From Cristatella mucedo (taxonomy: Eukaryota; Bryozoa; Phylactolaemata; Cristatellidae): 64,000 bases of DNA. The position numbers and the translations under genes were made by a program. The notes beneath the pieces were generated by a model. That model was given only the letters and a program-made list of their open reading frames with translations. It searched no databases and was not told the DNA's origin. The first letter of the stretch is position 1. Every line of letters begins with the position of its first letter. Shown one piece after another: positions 12,660 to 63,706 of the stretch. The stretch spans positions 8,966,001 to 9,030,000 of the forward strand of contig WPIO01000006.1 in the NCBI GenBank assembly GCA_009760855.2, given 5' to 3'.

Positions 12660-14940
12660 CAGCTAATGTAATGTAATGTATCTTCGTCTGTGACTTTACA
12701 AATTCATAAAGACCATGTGGGTGCTACACAGGAAAGTTTCGTATAGCTCACTCACAGCCTAGGCAGCTTTCGGTACGGATTTGGTATCCAACACATTTCG
12801 TTTCACGCAGCAAAGAGAAAGTGGGAAGCATAGCAGAGTCAGGAGAGCAGTCGTGGTAGTGAGTAGCATAGAAGTAGCAGCTCAGGACCGCTGAAAAAGA
12901 TGAGCCATAGTCGGCAACAGGAGAGTCTTTGTGTAAGAATGGTGGAAGCGAGTTCCACAGCCTAGGACCTGCAGAGCTAAAGCATCTGTCACCTACGGCA
13001 TTTAAGCAGAGGAAATGACAAGCTAATGTATTGTCCACACAGGACCTGAGGACGCGAATAGGCTGAAACTAGTGCAGCAGTTCAGCTAGGTACGAAGGAG
13101 CCAAGCCGTGGCAGGCCTTGTGGGTCAGCTTAAGAACTTTGCTCTGTATCCTTTGCTCAACCGGCAACCATCCTAGCTCTTCCAGCAAAGGTGACACGTG
13201 CTCAAACCGCTGGGACTTGAAGACCAGCCTTGCAGCCATATTCATAGTCCGCCGTAGTGGCATAATAGCTTTCTTTGGCAGCCCAGCCAAAAGGGAATTA
13301 CAATAATCAAGCCGAGACAGAACTAAAGAGCTAGTTAAATTTTTTACAAGCAGCTGTGGGAGACAGCTCCTAATCTTGGATAGGGATCGGACGTGATGGC
13401 TAGCTGTGAAAGCAGTCTTCTGAACGAAGCTTTTGAAATTGAGGCAGCTGTCGAAAACGACACCTAAATTTTGAGCACGTGGTGATGGTTGCACAATAGC
13501 ATCACCTATTAGAAGAGCAAAGCTTTGTAATCCAATCACAAGGTTAGGGTGTCCTATGAGCAGCCGTTTGGTTTTATCATCAATTAATTTTAGGAAGTTC
13601 TCCGACATTCGGGATCGAATATCAGCAAAGCAAACATTCAGTATCTCAGTTGCTGCAACAGATTCCGACGGTTTGAATGACAAATACGACTGAGTGTCGT
13701 CAGCATAAAAGTTATATGCTATTCCGTGGGCCTTAATCACTTTTCTGAGAGGTTGTGTATAAATGGAGAACAGCAATAGACCGAGTACAGACCCTTGAGG
13801 GACTCCACAGGTGACCCTTCTCATGTCTGAGACCTGACCCCCACACGACACGGATTGAACACGATCAGACAAGTATGATTTAAACCACGCCAGTGCTTCG
13901 TCTGCCAGACCGATCGTTGTTCTCAATCGTTCAAGCAGAGCATCGTGACCAATGGTGTCGAAGGCAGCAAACAGATCTAGCAGAGCTAGGGCAGTGACAT
14001 TCCCGTCGTCGTTGCCACGTAGAATGTCATTGTTATCACGGGGGAGAGCAATTTCAGTTGAGTGCTGCCTCTTGAACCCTGATTGAAATGTATCTGACAT
14101 TTCATTATTTTCAATATGTTCAACTAGCTGCTTAGCAACATTTTTTTCAAGAATCTTTGACAAGAAAGGAAGAAGGGAAACTGGGCGATAGTTTGCAAGG
14201 GCCTCTGTATCTAATCCAGGCTTTTTAAGTGTGGTTCGAACGGTTGCCGATTTGAAGGACTTGGGGACGACCCTTTTCCCAGAGAAGCATTACAAATCTT
14301 GGTTATGGCAGGGCTAAGTAGGTCTGCTAGTGAAGACCACAGAGATGAAGGCATAGGGTCTTCAGGAGACATCTTTTTTGCTAGACCTTTATTAAGGTAA
14401 CCACATCGCATGCAGAAACCTCGGAGAACCTTTTAAGGAAGGTCACAGGTTGTGGAATCGCTTTAGTCGGAGGGGGCTTGATGGAAGCGCGAATGTGCAC
14501 AGTTTTTTCAGTAAAGAAGGCTGAAAACTTTTCGGCTGAGCCCTTAATATCTGGGTATACAGACCTGACAGCATTGGCCAGTAAATGGTTGACTGTCCTA
14601 TAAATCTGTTTAGGGTCCGACTATGAGGAATTCAGCATTCGGGTGAAAAAAGAAGCCCTAGTTTTCTTAAGCTTTTGGTGTAAACTCGAAGGAAGTCTTT
14701 GAAATTGACTAGATCTGCATCAGACCCCGATTTCTTGAAACGACGTTTGAGCCTGCGCTTAACCCGGTGCATCTTTAGGAGTTTTTTTGTAAATTGAAAG
14801 GAATCTCCACGACTTTGAACACGGATAGAGCGAACGGGAGCATGCTTGTCAAGAGCACTCCTGAGTGTCAAGTTCATTGCATCAGTGAGTGAATCGAGGT
14901 TGCCAGTCGACTAAATGCAGATCAAGAAGACCTGCATCAC
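12660..14940 (-). mobile_element. LINE A (L2-like), 5'-truncated, broken RT
   Basis: Tail repeat (taatg)n at 12662-12680 on the + strand, then 3' UTR and RT. A 364-codon frame (14163 to 13069) spans SKILEKNVAKQLVEHIE, AAFDTIGHDALLERL (motif A), [16 protein letters not shown] (motif B), FYADDTQSYLSF (motif C) and the thumb. A stop at 13069-13071 and later frame breaks separate the C-terminal piece (13038-12748). Upstream pieces (14411-14211 and 14877-14632) correspond to the linker between endonuclease and RT. Truncated near 14940. Confidence 0.9.
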
Positions 14941-15849
14941 AAAAAAATTTTGAAAACTTCTGTGTCAATGCTTTGTAAATTACCTCGTTTGAAAAATTTG
15001 CCATTCCCCATGCTCTACTACGAAAGTATGCCATGTGAGGGCAAAGACTAATCCCATTTATCGTGAGTAGCTAGAATGTTGATGAGTGGATTCGGCAATC
15101 ACGGGTTAAATGCTCAAAATTAGTTGGATACGCATATTGCTATGATGCCTCAGCTATGGGTAGTTCTACTGACATGTGGCTCACTCACCATTTGGACTTT
15201 TCTGTGAGATCTTGGCCAAATCGAAGCTATACCTCTGCCTAAGGGCATGTTGTTTAGCAGATGTATTGTGCTGTCATAATGCATATTTGATGACATTGGC
15301 ATCACTTCAAAAATTACTAAGCTATTTCTTGCTATGACATCTGCTGTCTATGCACATCAAATTATTGAATTTGGTCTGTTGCTTGCGGGACAAAAACGAT
15401 GAGATTAGGGTTTATTCTTTCCAAATGCTGCAGCATTCATGTGGTGATCTAGGCTGTGCTTCCACAGTACTGCATTTATTCCTCATGTATACGAGCTGGT
15501 GATAACTTACGAATGGCAAGTTTTGAAGCCATCGGTTTGCATGCCTTCGGGTTCAGTAAATTGCCAGCATAAAATAGGGTCACTGTGCTGCATTTTAAAA
15601 GTACCAAAACTGGCCTCGACTATTGGGCTATGAAACACAATATTAACGTCTCGGCCTCAGTATTAAGTTAAAAAATGGCTTACGGTGGCACATAAACTGG
15701 GTAGCCTGCAGTAAGTTCACTGGTGCATCAAGCAGTACAAACTGGGTATTTACCAGCATGGCCTTTGCATGCATATACAGGACTGTGCTTAAATAGTGTA
15801 GCCACATTGGCACAGTAAAGCTATGGATCAAAGCAATACTAGTAACTGT

Positions 15850-16830
15850 TATTCTTATAATACACTTGATAAAGCACCCTCAAAAAATTCAATCTATTTC
15901 TAGGTGCTTTTTATTAGCGAAACAGGAAGCACGATCGAATGGTTAGTGGTAGCATGCTCAATAAGCAATTAGAATAACATGGTTAGGGGTGACATGTTGA
16001 GGGTCAGCATGCACAAGAGCGTGAAGGTTAAATCACAAACCCTCTCAATGCTGTGATAAATAAATGAGTTTGCAGTTACTTTTAAAATGTGGTCAAGTCA
16101 GGAGATGTCGAGACGGATGGCGGTAGTGAGTTGCAGGCTTTGGGAGCATAAGCACTAAAGGCATGGACTCCAAAGGATTTAAGATGTGTACGAGGTGTAG
16201 GTAAACAGTTAAATTCCGAAAGCAAGTGGTACGATGCTTAGCCTGGGCAGTAGATCTGAAAGGTAGGCTGGATTCAAAGAATGAAGGGACCTAAAAGTGA
16301 GGGACAAAACCTTTAAGTCCACGTATTGCTTGACTAAAGGCCACTGCAGGTCTGCGAGACGTAGTTCGACGTGGCAACTGCGATGCTCATAACAGACAAG
16401 CCTAGCCCCAGAGTTTTGCACCAGCTGTAGGAGCCTGATTGCACTGGCCGGTAGACAGGTAAGCAGTCAGTGACAGAAGTCAAGACTGGATGTCACAAAT
16501 GCATGGACCTACTTAGATGTGGTATCCCTGTCTAAACAAGCCACAATTTTAGTAATTTATGTAGCTGAAAATAGGCAGACTTGATTGTGGAGCTGATGTG
16601 GTCGTCTAACGATAGGTCTCTTTGAAACAGGACACCTAGGTTTTGCACAGATTCAACAGGAGATATGATGGCAGAGCCGATTTTTAGCATCAGCTTTTTA
16701 AATTCCTGGAGCTTGTCAATAACTAGTAAGTTGGTTTTGTCATCATTTAATTTTTGAAATTTTGCTGCCATCCATGTGCGCTTGTCATCAATACATGCAG
16801 CAAGGGAATTCAGAGATGTCCATTAAAATT
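15850..16830 (-). mobile_element. LINE B copy, 5'-truncated, decayed
   Basis: 3' hairpin at 15865-15910 (aaagcaccctcaaaaaattcaatctatttctaggtgc), then 3' UTR and RT C-terminal fragments on the minus strand (SARLVCYEHRSCH, LQWPLVKQYVDLKVLSL, LNDDKTNLLVI). The first base pairs of the hairpin are changed on both sides (GCACC/GGTGC), so pairing is kept. Confidence 0.85.
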
Positions 16831-18867
16831 ACCCCAATGTTCCTTTGTCTGTGCCGGTATTTAGCATTTTCCCAAAATGTGCTGCTCTGTTGAGGGTTAT
16901 AGGTGAGAGGGTTTAGTACGCAATGAAATTGCAAATATGACTGCAATGCTTTGAATGTGTCAGAGAGCAAACAATTTGCTTCGGACACAGAGGACGAACT
17001 TCCATGTTAGTCTACAGCAAATGCTTGCGACTGCTTGGCAGAACTCACCACCCAAACTGAACGATGGATGCTGAAGCTCCACTGCATCTGCATTTAGCGT
17101 ATGCTGTGTTTTTCATTAGGGAGATTGTTTATAATGCTCCATCGGCTGCGACCGTTTTGTAGATATTTTTGGAAAGCCTTGTGTGGGTGCTGCAGCTAGT
17201 TTCTCAGGTGTGGTCATTTATCTAACAGGACCGGATGTTAGAGTATACAGAGAGTATGCCAGCATTCAAATAAATGGGTACTGCAGGCTATACTTTTTGT
17301 CTTGGCATGTAGATTAAAGGGCAGACTACATGGCTGAGTGAGAAACTGATGAAACTTTTGCAGTAGCTCTAGCTTCGTAAAAGCTATTAGTTGTAGAAGA
17401 CCTGAAAGTGGCCCTAGTCGGAGTTGCTTTAATGTGCTCATTTGGGGCTCTGGATTGGCTGCCTGAGAATTATATGCAATGATAATCTGGCAGCTGCAGT
17501 AAACTTACAGCAAAGCCCGATCACGGATCAACTTCTGCATTTCCTCCATTGATTAAGCTATTCTGTCTCTCGAAAGAGTGGGCTGATGCAAATAATGCTT
17601 CGGAGAACTCAGAATCCTTTCACTGCTGAAAGCAGCTAGCCCCATAGAGCTTAAATCAGGACTCGTTAGTTTTGTCAAGTACCCATAACGTCCGATGAAG
17701 GCTTAGCTAGCAGATCTCTTTCGTTGACCTGGCCAACGACTGCCTGCACACGAATCATTAATAACCGTCAATAGGTGCTACATTCTGCCATCCTCTTCAG
17801 AGCTAACGCAGTATGCTTCTTTTGCGAACCGTTTTAAAATCAACCCAGCCTAGGCAGGTTTTTGCTATGTCATCGTGCTCTGTTTTTACATTGATGGCTC
17901 TGTGGGGACCAATGCTGCTGGCACAAACGATGGTTACATGAGGTTTGGCTCGGGGCTTTTTTCTCACTTTCTGCCTTCAGGCCAATCATTTTGCATCCTA
18001 GTCTGTCTCATCAGAGGCAGTCATTTACCATCTGGACTCGGTCGTGCTTGCGACTGAAGAATTCCTGCTTATTGCTGCTGCTGCACTTATGCCAAACACT
18101 TACGTCCTAGTTTACACTTGCACGTGGCTGCTTGCAATCACACAGGAGAGTCTGATGCTACTTGCAACACTTTGTGGGGGTCACAAGGCCCACTGTCCTT
18201 GAGCAGACCTTTACAGCAAATGGCTATTCTATGTACTGCATTTCCTTATTTTGTTTATGCAGGCCGGGTCTGCCCTTTTGAATTAGCCTGGTTGGCAATG
18301 CTGATATTACGACTGACATTGGTGCTGCTCTGTCTTAATTTACGAATGAAGCACATGCCTTCTTGACGGCATCCGGTGCCAAACAAATCAAGCCTAGACC
18401 CTCATGGTGTACGCACCGAGACTACTGAGATGGCATGAGCTGGGATGCAGCCATTAGAATCTATGCACACAAGGTCTCGTTAGCCAATTAGGTTGCTGGC
18501 CGACAGGCTGCTTTCCTAGTCAGTGACTGAATATGTTAATTAGAGAACCTTTCAATATTCGTCAGGTGGGTAATTGGTCCTTTCACGAAGCATCTTACTC
18601 CAGCCATCGCCCAGTTCTGTGCTTCCTTTCACTAGGTTTCTTTGAGCTGGCATTGCGACGAGTCAATTCACCTCACGGAATTTCGTGCAGCGTCGGCATT
18701 CGTGCCAGTCGACACCAGCCATTTGTGACTGTGTAATTTGTTTATGGGCAGGCTCATGTGTGTGTCCTCTCGTGGGTGCCCATGTGTGCTTGCTTGTCAG
18801 CTCCTCTAGCCGCAAAGAGCTCGCAGACACCGACTTCGATTCTAGGAGGCTATGCGCTGTGCTGCAG

Positions 18868-18932
18868 ATGGATGGCAACGGATCCAGAGTAGCTTTGCTT
18901 GCGTTGGCCATCCTTCTAGCCTGCATTTTAAT
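18868..18932 (+). CDS. Possible signal-peptide first exon
   Basis: ATG at 18868 opens MDGNGSR followed by the hydrophobic run VALLALAILLACIL, which has the layout of a signal peptide. A donor-like site (gtaatg) begins at 18933 and gives phase 2. The next supported receptor exon (19379) needs phase 1, so the two cannot join directly. A small missing exon would be required, or this is coincidence. It lies 450 bases upstream of the first supported exon, which is the only reason for keeping it. Confidence 0.2.
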
Positions 18933-19378
18933 GTAATGCACTGTATCTCTGTTATCTCCAGCTGCAATCCTCTTTGCCAATGGCTATTGGCTTGGACTTC
19001 ATGAGAATCTAATCGAGTTGCCTAAGAAAGTATGTAACTTAAGTAACCGGGGTCATTTACGACGACATAGCATCGCCTGATTAGCTCGAACTTTAGTCCA
19101 AGCTTTGCTCTAGTCAAAATAGGCGAACAATGGATTCCCTCATGCCGCCGACTGCTCAGCACCCACAACTCAGCTACTCAGCCTCACATTTCCAATAAAA
19201 AGCTATTGCCAATACCACAGGCCTGATCCTCAAGCTTCTGTGCTTAGAGCTTATATTCACTGGTCCTACCCCACGTAGATATCTTTGCTTGCTTGCTTGC
19301 TTGTGCTGCGAAGGAAAGTTTTTTTTTATAAACCTATGGACGGCTAGCCTTATGGTTAGCACCATTTGAATTTTACAG

Positions 19379-56686
<37,308 letters not shown>

Positions 56687-57124
56687 GGGCGACACGACAG
56701 GAATAATCGCTGGTTGTTGTGGCTGCTACTGACGTGGGAGCGAAAACTCACATAAACGCATGTGCATACACTGAGCATTAGTGTACGTACCTCTGATCTT
56801 CCAATCAGCTCTCCGGCTCATGATTGGTTGAAGACAAGAGCATGTGCTGCAGAACGAGTATCTAAACGACGCATTTATTTATTTGCATCATTCTTGCTGA
56901 TCTTTATGAGAAAATAGTGTAGCTCAGTTGATACTGTCTGCGATATGCCCCTCTTGCTAGGAGTGCCTGTAGGATTTCTAGCAATCGTGCATGAGCCAGT
57001 GTCGCCTAGCTATCGGTCGACTTTCGAACACCGTGTAGTGTAGGTAGTACATGACCTTTAATGTCGTTTACTATGTTATTTGTCAAGTCCATGGTGAAAT
57101 TGACCCATTCGGTCAAGTATACTT

Positions 57125-57130
57125 AATAAA
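57125..57130 (+). terminator. Candidate polyadenylation signal
   Basis: AATAAA occurs 439 bases after the proposed stop codon, with a G/T-containing stretch (aatgtgcggcc) about 30 bases downstream. It would give a 3' UTR of about 450 bases for the receptor. A second AATAAA lies near 57297. Placement depends on the terminal exon being right. Confidence 0.35.
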
Positions 57131-58788
57131 CTGATCTCGAGTGAAGCCATGGGGCTAATGTGCGGCCATGATCCAACAAAGACGGCGTTGGCCTCGACTG
57201 TCAAGCATGCGAACTACGAGTGGAATTTACTTGGATTTCTTCCCCTTTCCTCGCGATTTGTCATTACATGTATGCATTCAGTAGAGATCCTACAGAATAA
57301 ATTCACGAGCGAAGAAAAACTGCCAGTGGTTGCAACTGTGTGTGCAAATACTGGCTTCAATCATTCGTGCTCGTAAGCACGTACCAATAATCAGTGGCTT
57401 GCCTTGTGCTTCGTTCTCCGTTTTAGACTGTGATAAGTTAACTTTAGCAAAAACTAAGTGGTCAAACGCTTAAACACTGCTGTTTCATGTGTCTTCCTAA
57501 ATATTGAGACGAATACCTGCACTGCACGCTTGCTGCTGCCTGTTGTTGTCCGTTCACTCCATCTCAGTCACGGCTGTGACGCCATCTTGCAGCTCTCAGC
57601 TCCCTAAAACATAATCCGTCCTATACAACGCCTCTGCAATTCCTCGTGTGGATGCCCTGACAATGCCAAGAAATGCCGTTTTTTATGATACTGTGCGTGC
57701 CTAAACCTGTGAAGTGACTTGTCCTAGCCATCGTAGAATCCACCGATAAAATGACGTGCCGGTACTAATACTAGCATAACAGCTGAAACCTTGAGTTCAA
57801 AAACGATTTGCCAAAACATTGTGATGACGGCTCGGCGGGACCAGCGGCTCACGTGCTTCTAATTTTTACCTCTCATTCAGCTAAAATAGTAATTTGCCAT
57901 TACCAATGCCTAGACAAGAGAGTGACGCCAAGCAGTGGGTGGACCGTTGTAGCACACAGGAACAACGATCAGCCGAGATACCCATTTAAAGGCATTTCAA
58001 AACTCCTCGAAAATTCTTTAGCATAGTAGTAGAACCACTCAAAGGCACTAATTTGGCTTTTATTCATAAACTATTTTTTCTCAAATCCATATTTTGTTTA
58101 ATATTTGGCTGGGGTGAGATTTAAATGTGATGCCTGATGATAATGTCACTTTCTAGTGCCGTCGGTCGCGGTTTTGCTCACTATTAGCCTGCGTCCCTCC
58201 CTGAGAAACTGAATTGCTCGTTGTGTACAATTAAGTGGTACAGTTAAATTATTTCAATTTTCCTAAATAAAACTACTAGAAAACGTACCCTTTCACTAGC
58301 GAATACAATGGATTTCCATCTATAAAGTATTGAGCTCTGCACCCGCTGACTGGAGTATTTTGGTATGGCCCAGTAAAGCCAGAGGCTACTTTGGTGAACG
58401 TTTTTCGTGCAGCTCACTACGTAGTGTCACTACGTAACCTCACAAAATAGCCAAATTCTTGGCCTTTCCTAACTTTGCTTGGCTGTCGGTAGAATGCTCC
58501 TCTGCGGAACATTAAATCGAGCCAAGCTCTCCCGAAGGGGAGAGCTTAGCAATAGTGCTGCACATGGTCAGCTTCACTAAGTGCTGTAGCACAGTATGGC
58601 GAACGTGGCGGTGCTAAGTACCGACATCCGTAAATGACGCAAATGAGCCCGTAGCAGAAAATAAGGTAACTGAAGCCTCAGTACCATGAGCGACTCTCAT
58701 CAAAATTAACAAGAAAAGTCATTCGTGCAATTAAAATATGTTACGAATCGCTTAGAAATGAGATTTTGGACCGAGGTTTTCTCTCGGA

Positions 58789-58791
<3 letters not shown>

Positions 58792-58834
<43 letters not shown>

Positions 58835-58929
58835 TTCTCTCTTTCTCCCTTTCTCTCGTTCTCTGTTTTTCTCTTTCTTTCTCCATTTCTCTCTTTCTCC
58901 ATTTCTCTCTTTCTCCCTTTCTCTCTTTC

Positions 58930-59006
<77 letters not shown>

Positions 59007-59083
59007 TTCTCTTTTTCTTTCTCTCTCTTTTCTCTCTCTCTCTCTTTTTCTCGCTTTCTCTCTTTTTCTCTCTTTTTCTCTCT
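58792..59083 (+). repeat. (CT)n / CTTT-rich tract
   Basis: About 290 bases of CT repeats mixed with ctttctctc and tttttctc variants. No coding value. Confidence 0.97.
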
Positions 59084-59224
59084 CCTTGACCGATTCAATC
59101 TTTGTGTTCATTTGTTCGCCGACGAAGCTCAGTAGAGTTGAAGAATGAGAAAGATGGAAAGGATCGGAAGTATATTAGTTCCATCGGCCTTTGGCTGAAT
59201 CTGTCTCATTTAATCCCTTTTATT

Positions 59225-60050
59225 TTACATCGACGATATTCGTGCTAACATGGCCACCAACTTCCTTAAGCTTGAAGACAATAAGACCAACCGGATATTC
59301 AAGCGCGAGCCTAGTCTCACCATAAATGTTTGAAGACCAAGCCATATAGATTGATTCATACAGCAGCTGTCCACTTAATTCTTTTCATCATCTGAACGTA
59401 CTTTCCCAAAAAAGTTGTCGTTGGATGAGCACATTGCATCCATTTTCAATTCGCATACTTTCAGCTGACAACGTTTGCCAAATTACTTATGGGAGAAGTG
59501 TAAGAATGCCGAAATGTATCACGCATTTGTAAAATCACATTTATCATATTCCAATTCCCTACATTCATGAATGCCAGCCACTGTCCTTAATCGCCTGAAA
59601 TTAGTCCATAGCAGCAGCTAAAAACTAGTCTATAGTCACCGGTGTAGGTGAAACATCACACCATTTATATATAAGCTTGATGGGCTCCATATCAAGCATA
59701 GAATTAACTTCATAAGCCTCTCTTTAGCCAACGGTTGCTTTATTCGCTTTTAGTAGCTTACTTATCCAATCACCTTGCTTCAAAAGAGTGCTTACGCATC
59801 ACCCCTCCTTGATTCTAAGTCATCTCGTGCCTCCTTACATTAAATTGACATATTTTATAGTCACCTGGCCTTCATTTCATATGCACAGAAAGTCTGGAAC
59901 TTACGTCTGCCTTCAGTCACCACCTGCATTTTTTGCATCATTAAAGATTCAGTTATATACATCAGTTCCCTTGTCTTGTGCTTTTTCTGCAATCCACGGA
60001 ACAAGTAATATAATTTATCTCCTCTGTAACTCCACACAGACACAAAGACA
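59225..60050 (+). mobile_element. Decayed LINE B-like copy, sense strand
   Basis: Ordered remnants: DDIRANMATNFLKLEDNKTN, SLDEHIASIFNSHTFQL, YHAFVKSHLSYSNSLHS, FISYAQKVWNLRLPS, corresponding to the C-terminal half of the family B reverse transcriptase. Stops throughout. Confidence 0.75.
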
Positions 60051-60310
60051 AAGTGGATTTTACGAAGGAGAGTTTTCTTTAGCTCACTCAAAGCCTACGC
60101 TGCTTTCGGTACTCGTGCCGTGGCCAGCAGGCTTCATCTCACGCAGTGAAAAGAATTTAAGAAGTATTGTTGAGTGAGGATGGCAGTTGACGAAGTGAAC
60201 ACCTTGGAAGTAGCAGCTCAGGATGGCTGGAAATGATGTGCTACAGTTGGCTGCAGGAGAGTAGATTCCCTTGCGTAAGAATTGTGGAATGAGTTCCATA
60301 GAGCTGCTCT
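60050..60310 (-). mobile_element. LINE A 3' fragment
   Basis: Matches the end of LINE A (aggagagttttctttagctcactcaaagcctacgctgctttcggtac) on the minus strand, up to ttccatagagctgctctg at about 60310. Joined directly to the sense LINE at 59225-60050. Confidence 0.8.
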
Positions 60311-63196
60311 GAGTACGTCTCTAAAAATTTTGGCTGCTCATGTATTGGAAAATACGCCTATCATGAAGGTCAGTTTCTATCTATAGGCACTTGTATTTCA
60401 AAATAATTTTCATAGCAACTGCAATGCAGCCAGCTGTAGCCCTCAGACTTTAGCTAGCTGCAGGATTTTGAAAGCCAAACTTATTGAGCATCCAAAAACT
60501 GTCAGAAAATAGTTGCAGCATTGGACCTAATCAAAATAGCACTTATCTTGAGCTGGTTCGTTGAGTAGCATCTGGACTCCCAAAACTTCGCCGTGCTTCA
60601 TCAATAAAGGTGTCTTACAAAACCTATGTTTAAATGAGCACCTTTTGATGTTTTACATACCGCCTCAGGACACTGAACCTTTTATTGCGGATTGATTTAC
60701 GTTGTTTATTACAATTGATGGCTTTTCTTTTTCTTACTCGTTTGGGTTGCATAACTATACCAGCTTAGCTGGCGCTAATTTATCAAAATTCATAAAAGCG
60801 ATCGTATTTCTATTAATTTATAATTATAGCCAAAATAGGTTTCGTCACATCAATTATGCTGGATTAAATGTGGAAGAAAAATCGGAGCAGATCTAGCAAA
60901 CGATTCTCTGCCATTTCCGGGAGGGTGAAAGCAGTGCACTGCGAATGAAACAAAACTGTTGAACACGAAGTGCATGAGCGCAAATAAAAAATAGGCTTAA
61001 CTCAAACCTGTTACCCAATGGCAAACGCTATCAAGATGCTCTCAAAATGCCCGAGAGACGGAAGCAAAACAAGCCTAACGACTCGCTCACCGTGCTGCAG
61101 CGATGTCACAGTCACGCCAGTAACAACGGGCCGTCGATGTGGGAAAGGAGCAGCATTGCTGCTATCGAGCGAAAAGGAAAGAATTTTTAAATATAATTGC
61201 AAGATAATTGATGGAATTGCTTTCCTTGCAAACTGCTCCAGGTGCAAATATCTCGTGCTCAATATTCGCTCATCAATTAATGTGTAGGCATGCGTTTCCG
61301 GATAATCAATAAATTCGAAACGAATGAAGATAGGAAGTTACACTACTATTGTAAAGTGGGTCGTAATGCAGAAAAAGAAAGCTGCTGGGACGTCACGCCA
61401 ACATTTTTTTTTAAATCCTATGTTTAGGTCCGTCGTCCTTTTATTTCTATCACATAATCCTATAACATATTCTTCTATGTATTGACGCGTTGCCATGCAA
61501 TAATATAGTGTAAGCATAATTTAATAGTGCCGCATTTGCTAACTAATTGACTATGCTTACTACAGAGGTTCATGACTTATATTAGTTTAACTACCACACC
61601 TCCAAAAAATGATATCATACATTGGTACGGTATCATTTTTTACGGTGAATAAGCCCCTTTTTCAAAATTTGAATTCATATCATAGAGGGGCAATACTGGC
61701 GAGGTTTCCTTTTGCTTAATATTTCGCTGGACAACGCACCCGCTGGGAATGCATTTCCAGTATTGAAATACATTTTTAATGCTTTTGTGGCACTTAAAAT
61801 GCAATAGACGGAACGAAAGACGGCACAGTCGCTGAAGAGTGTGACGATGGCAATGATGATAGTGGAGTTTCAAACCAAACTTCAAGCCTGTTTTGTGAAC
61901 AAAGAAGATAAGAGGTTATCATCAATATTCCTGATTCAGAGTATAGTGATAGTGACTTAAGTGATTATTATGAGTCTAGGTATTGTCCAGTTAATTCAGT
62001 TATTGAATAAATATTTATTCGAAAGAATTGTATCAACATTTTAGGCTTATACATTTGGTAGACTTATACACGGTAAAATACGCTAAAAAATATTTGCACT
62101 CCACTTGTATAATACCCTAAGGGAACTTTAATAATAGCACTATTATTAATACATTTGATATCTTGCCCTCGGAGAACTCAATCTCTTTCTAGGTGCTTTA
62201 AATTTGCTGCAAAGAAAGACCGATCGAATGGTTAGTGGTAGCATGCTCAATAAAATACCAGAATACGATTGCTAGAGATGACATGCTTAGGGTCAGCATG
62301 TAAATATGGTTAGTTGCAGCATGCACAGTGTCACCACGCATAAGCACGTAAAGGACAAGCCACAGGGACCTACTAAATGCTGCAATAAAAAGATGCCTTT
62401 TAGTTTCTTTGTAATTACTGTAAAGTCAAGAGATGTCGTAATGCAAGTCAAAAGTGAGTTCCATCCTTTGGGAGCATACGAACTAAAGGCACAATCTCAA
62501 ACCGGATTTGAGGTTTGTACGGTGTATAGGTAGACGATTAGATTCCAAAAAGCTTGTGGTACGATGCTTTGCCTTGTGTGGGAGTAGATCTGAAAAGTAG
62601 GCTAGAGCCAAAGAATGAAAGGACCTTAAAGTGAGTGACAAAACCTTGAAGTCGATGCGTTGCTCTACTGGGAGCCACTGTAGATCACCGAGAAGTAGTG
62701 AGATGTGGCAACTGCGACGCACAAGACATTGCTGCAAAGTATTGCACCTGCTGGAAGCACCTGATTTCACAGGCCGGTAGACCAGCCAGCAGTGAGTTAC
62801 ATAAGTCAAGATGGGATGTCACAAATACACGGACCGATTTAGGTGTGGTATCCCTGCCTAAACAAGCAGGAATTTTAGCAATGTTATGCAGCTGTAAATA
62901 GGAAAACTTCTGATGCGGTCGCCTAATGAAGGTTCACAATGGAACAGGACACCCAGATTTCGTGCAGATTCAATCGGAGATATGCTGGCAGAGCCTATTA
63001 TGAGCTCTAGCCTTTCCAATTTCTGAATCACACTTGGTTTGCCCATAACTAGTAAGTTGTTGTTGTCCTCATTCAATTCACGATTATTTGCTGCCATCCA
63101 TGCGCGGATGTCATCAATACATGCTGCAAGTGAGTTTAGAGAATTCGAGGTGCTCGAAATCTGTGAGGATCAAAGCAAAGGTGCAACTGAGTTTCA

Positions 63197-63706
63197 TTGC
63201 AACAGGTTTTGTCGCTCACTTTTAGGTCTCTTCATTCTATGGCTCCAGCCTATCTTTCAGATATACTACCCCATCAGGCCAAGCATCGTACCACTCGCTT
63301 TTCGGAATCCGACAGTCTAGAAATACCTCATACAAACCTGAAATCCTTTGGAGACCGTGCATTTAGTTCATATGCTCCCAAAGCCTGGAACTCCCTCCCG
63401 ACCTGCATCAGAACATCCCCTCACCTGACCACATTTAAAAGAAACTTAAAAACACACCTATTTAGGACAGCATTTAGTGGGTCCCTGTGATTCGTCCTTG
63501 TTGTGCTTATGCGTGCTGACACTGTGCATGCTGCCACTAACCACATTTGCATGCTGACCCTGTGCACGTCACCCCTAACCATATGATTCATTTTGTTTGT
63601 TTTTCAAGCATGATTTTACTTACTATTCTATTGCGTATCACTTTGCAGCAAATGTAAAGCGCCTAGAAAGAGATTAAGTTCTCTGAGGGCGCTTTATCAA
63701 GTGCAA

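Noticed and set aside
57808-58026. A 72-codon + strand ORF downstream of the receptor
   Set aside because: No domain, no support from splice sites or neighbours; likely chance.
61011-61287. Overlapping ORFs of about 85 codons on both strands
   Set aside because: No domain recognised; open on both strands, which often happens by chance in such composition.
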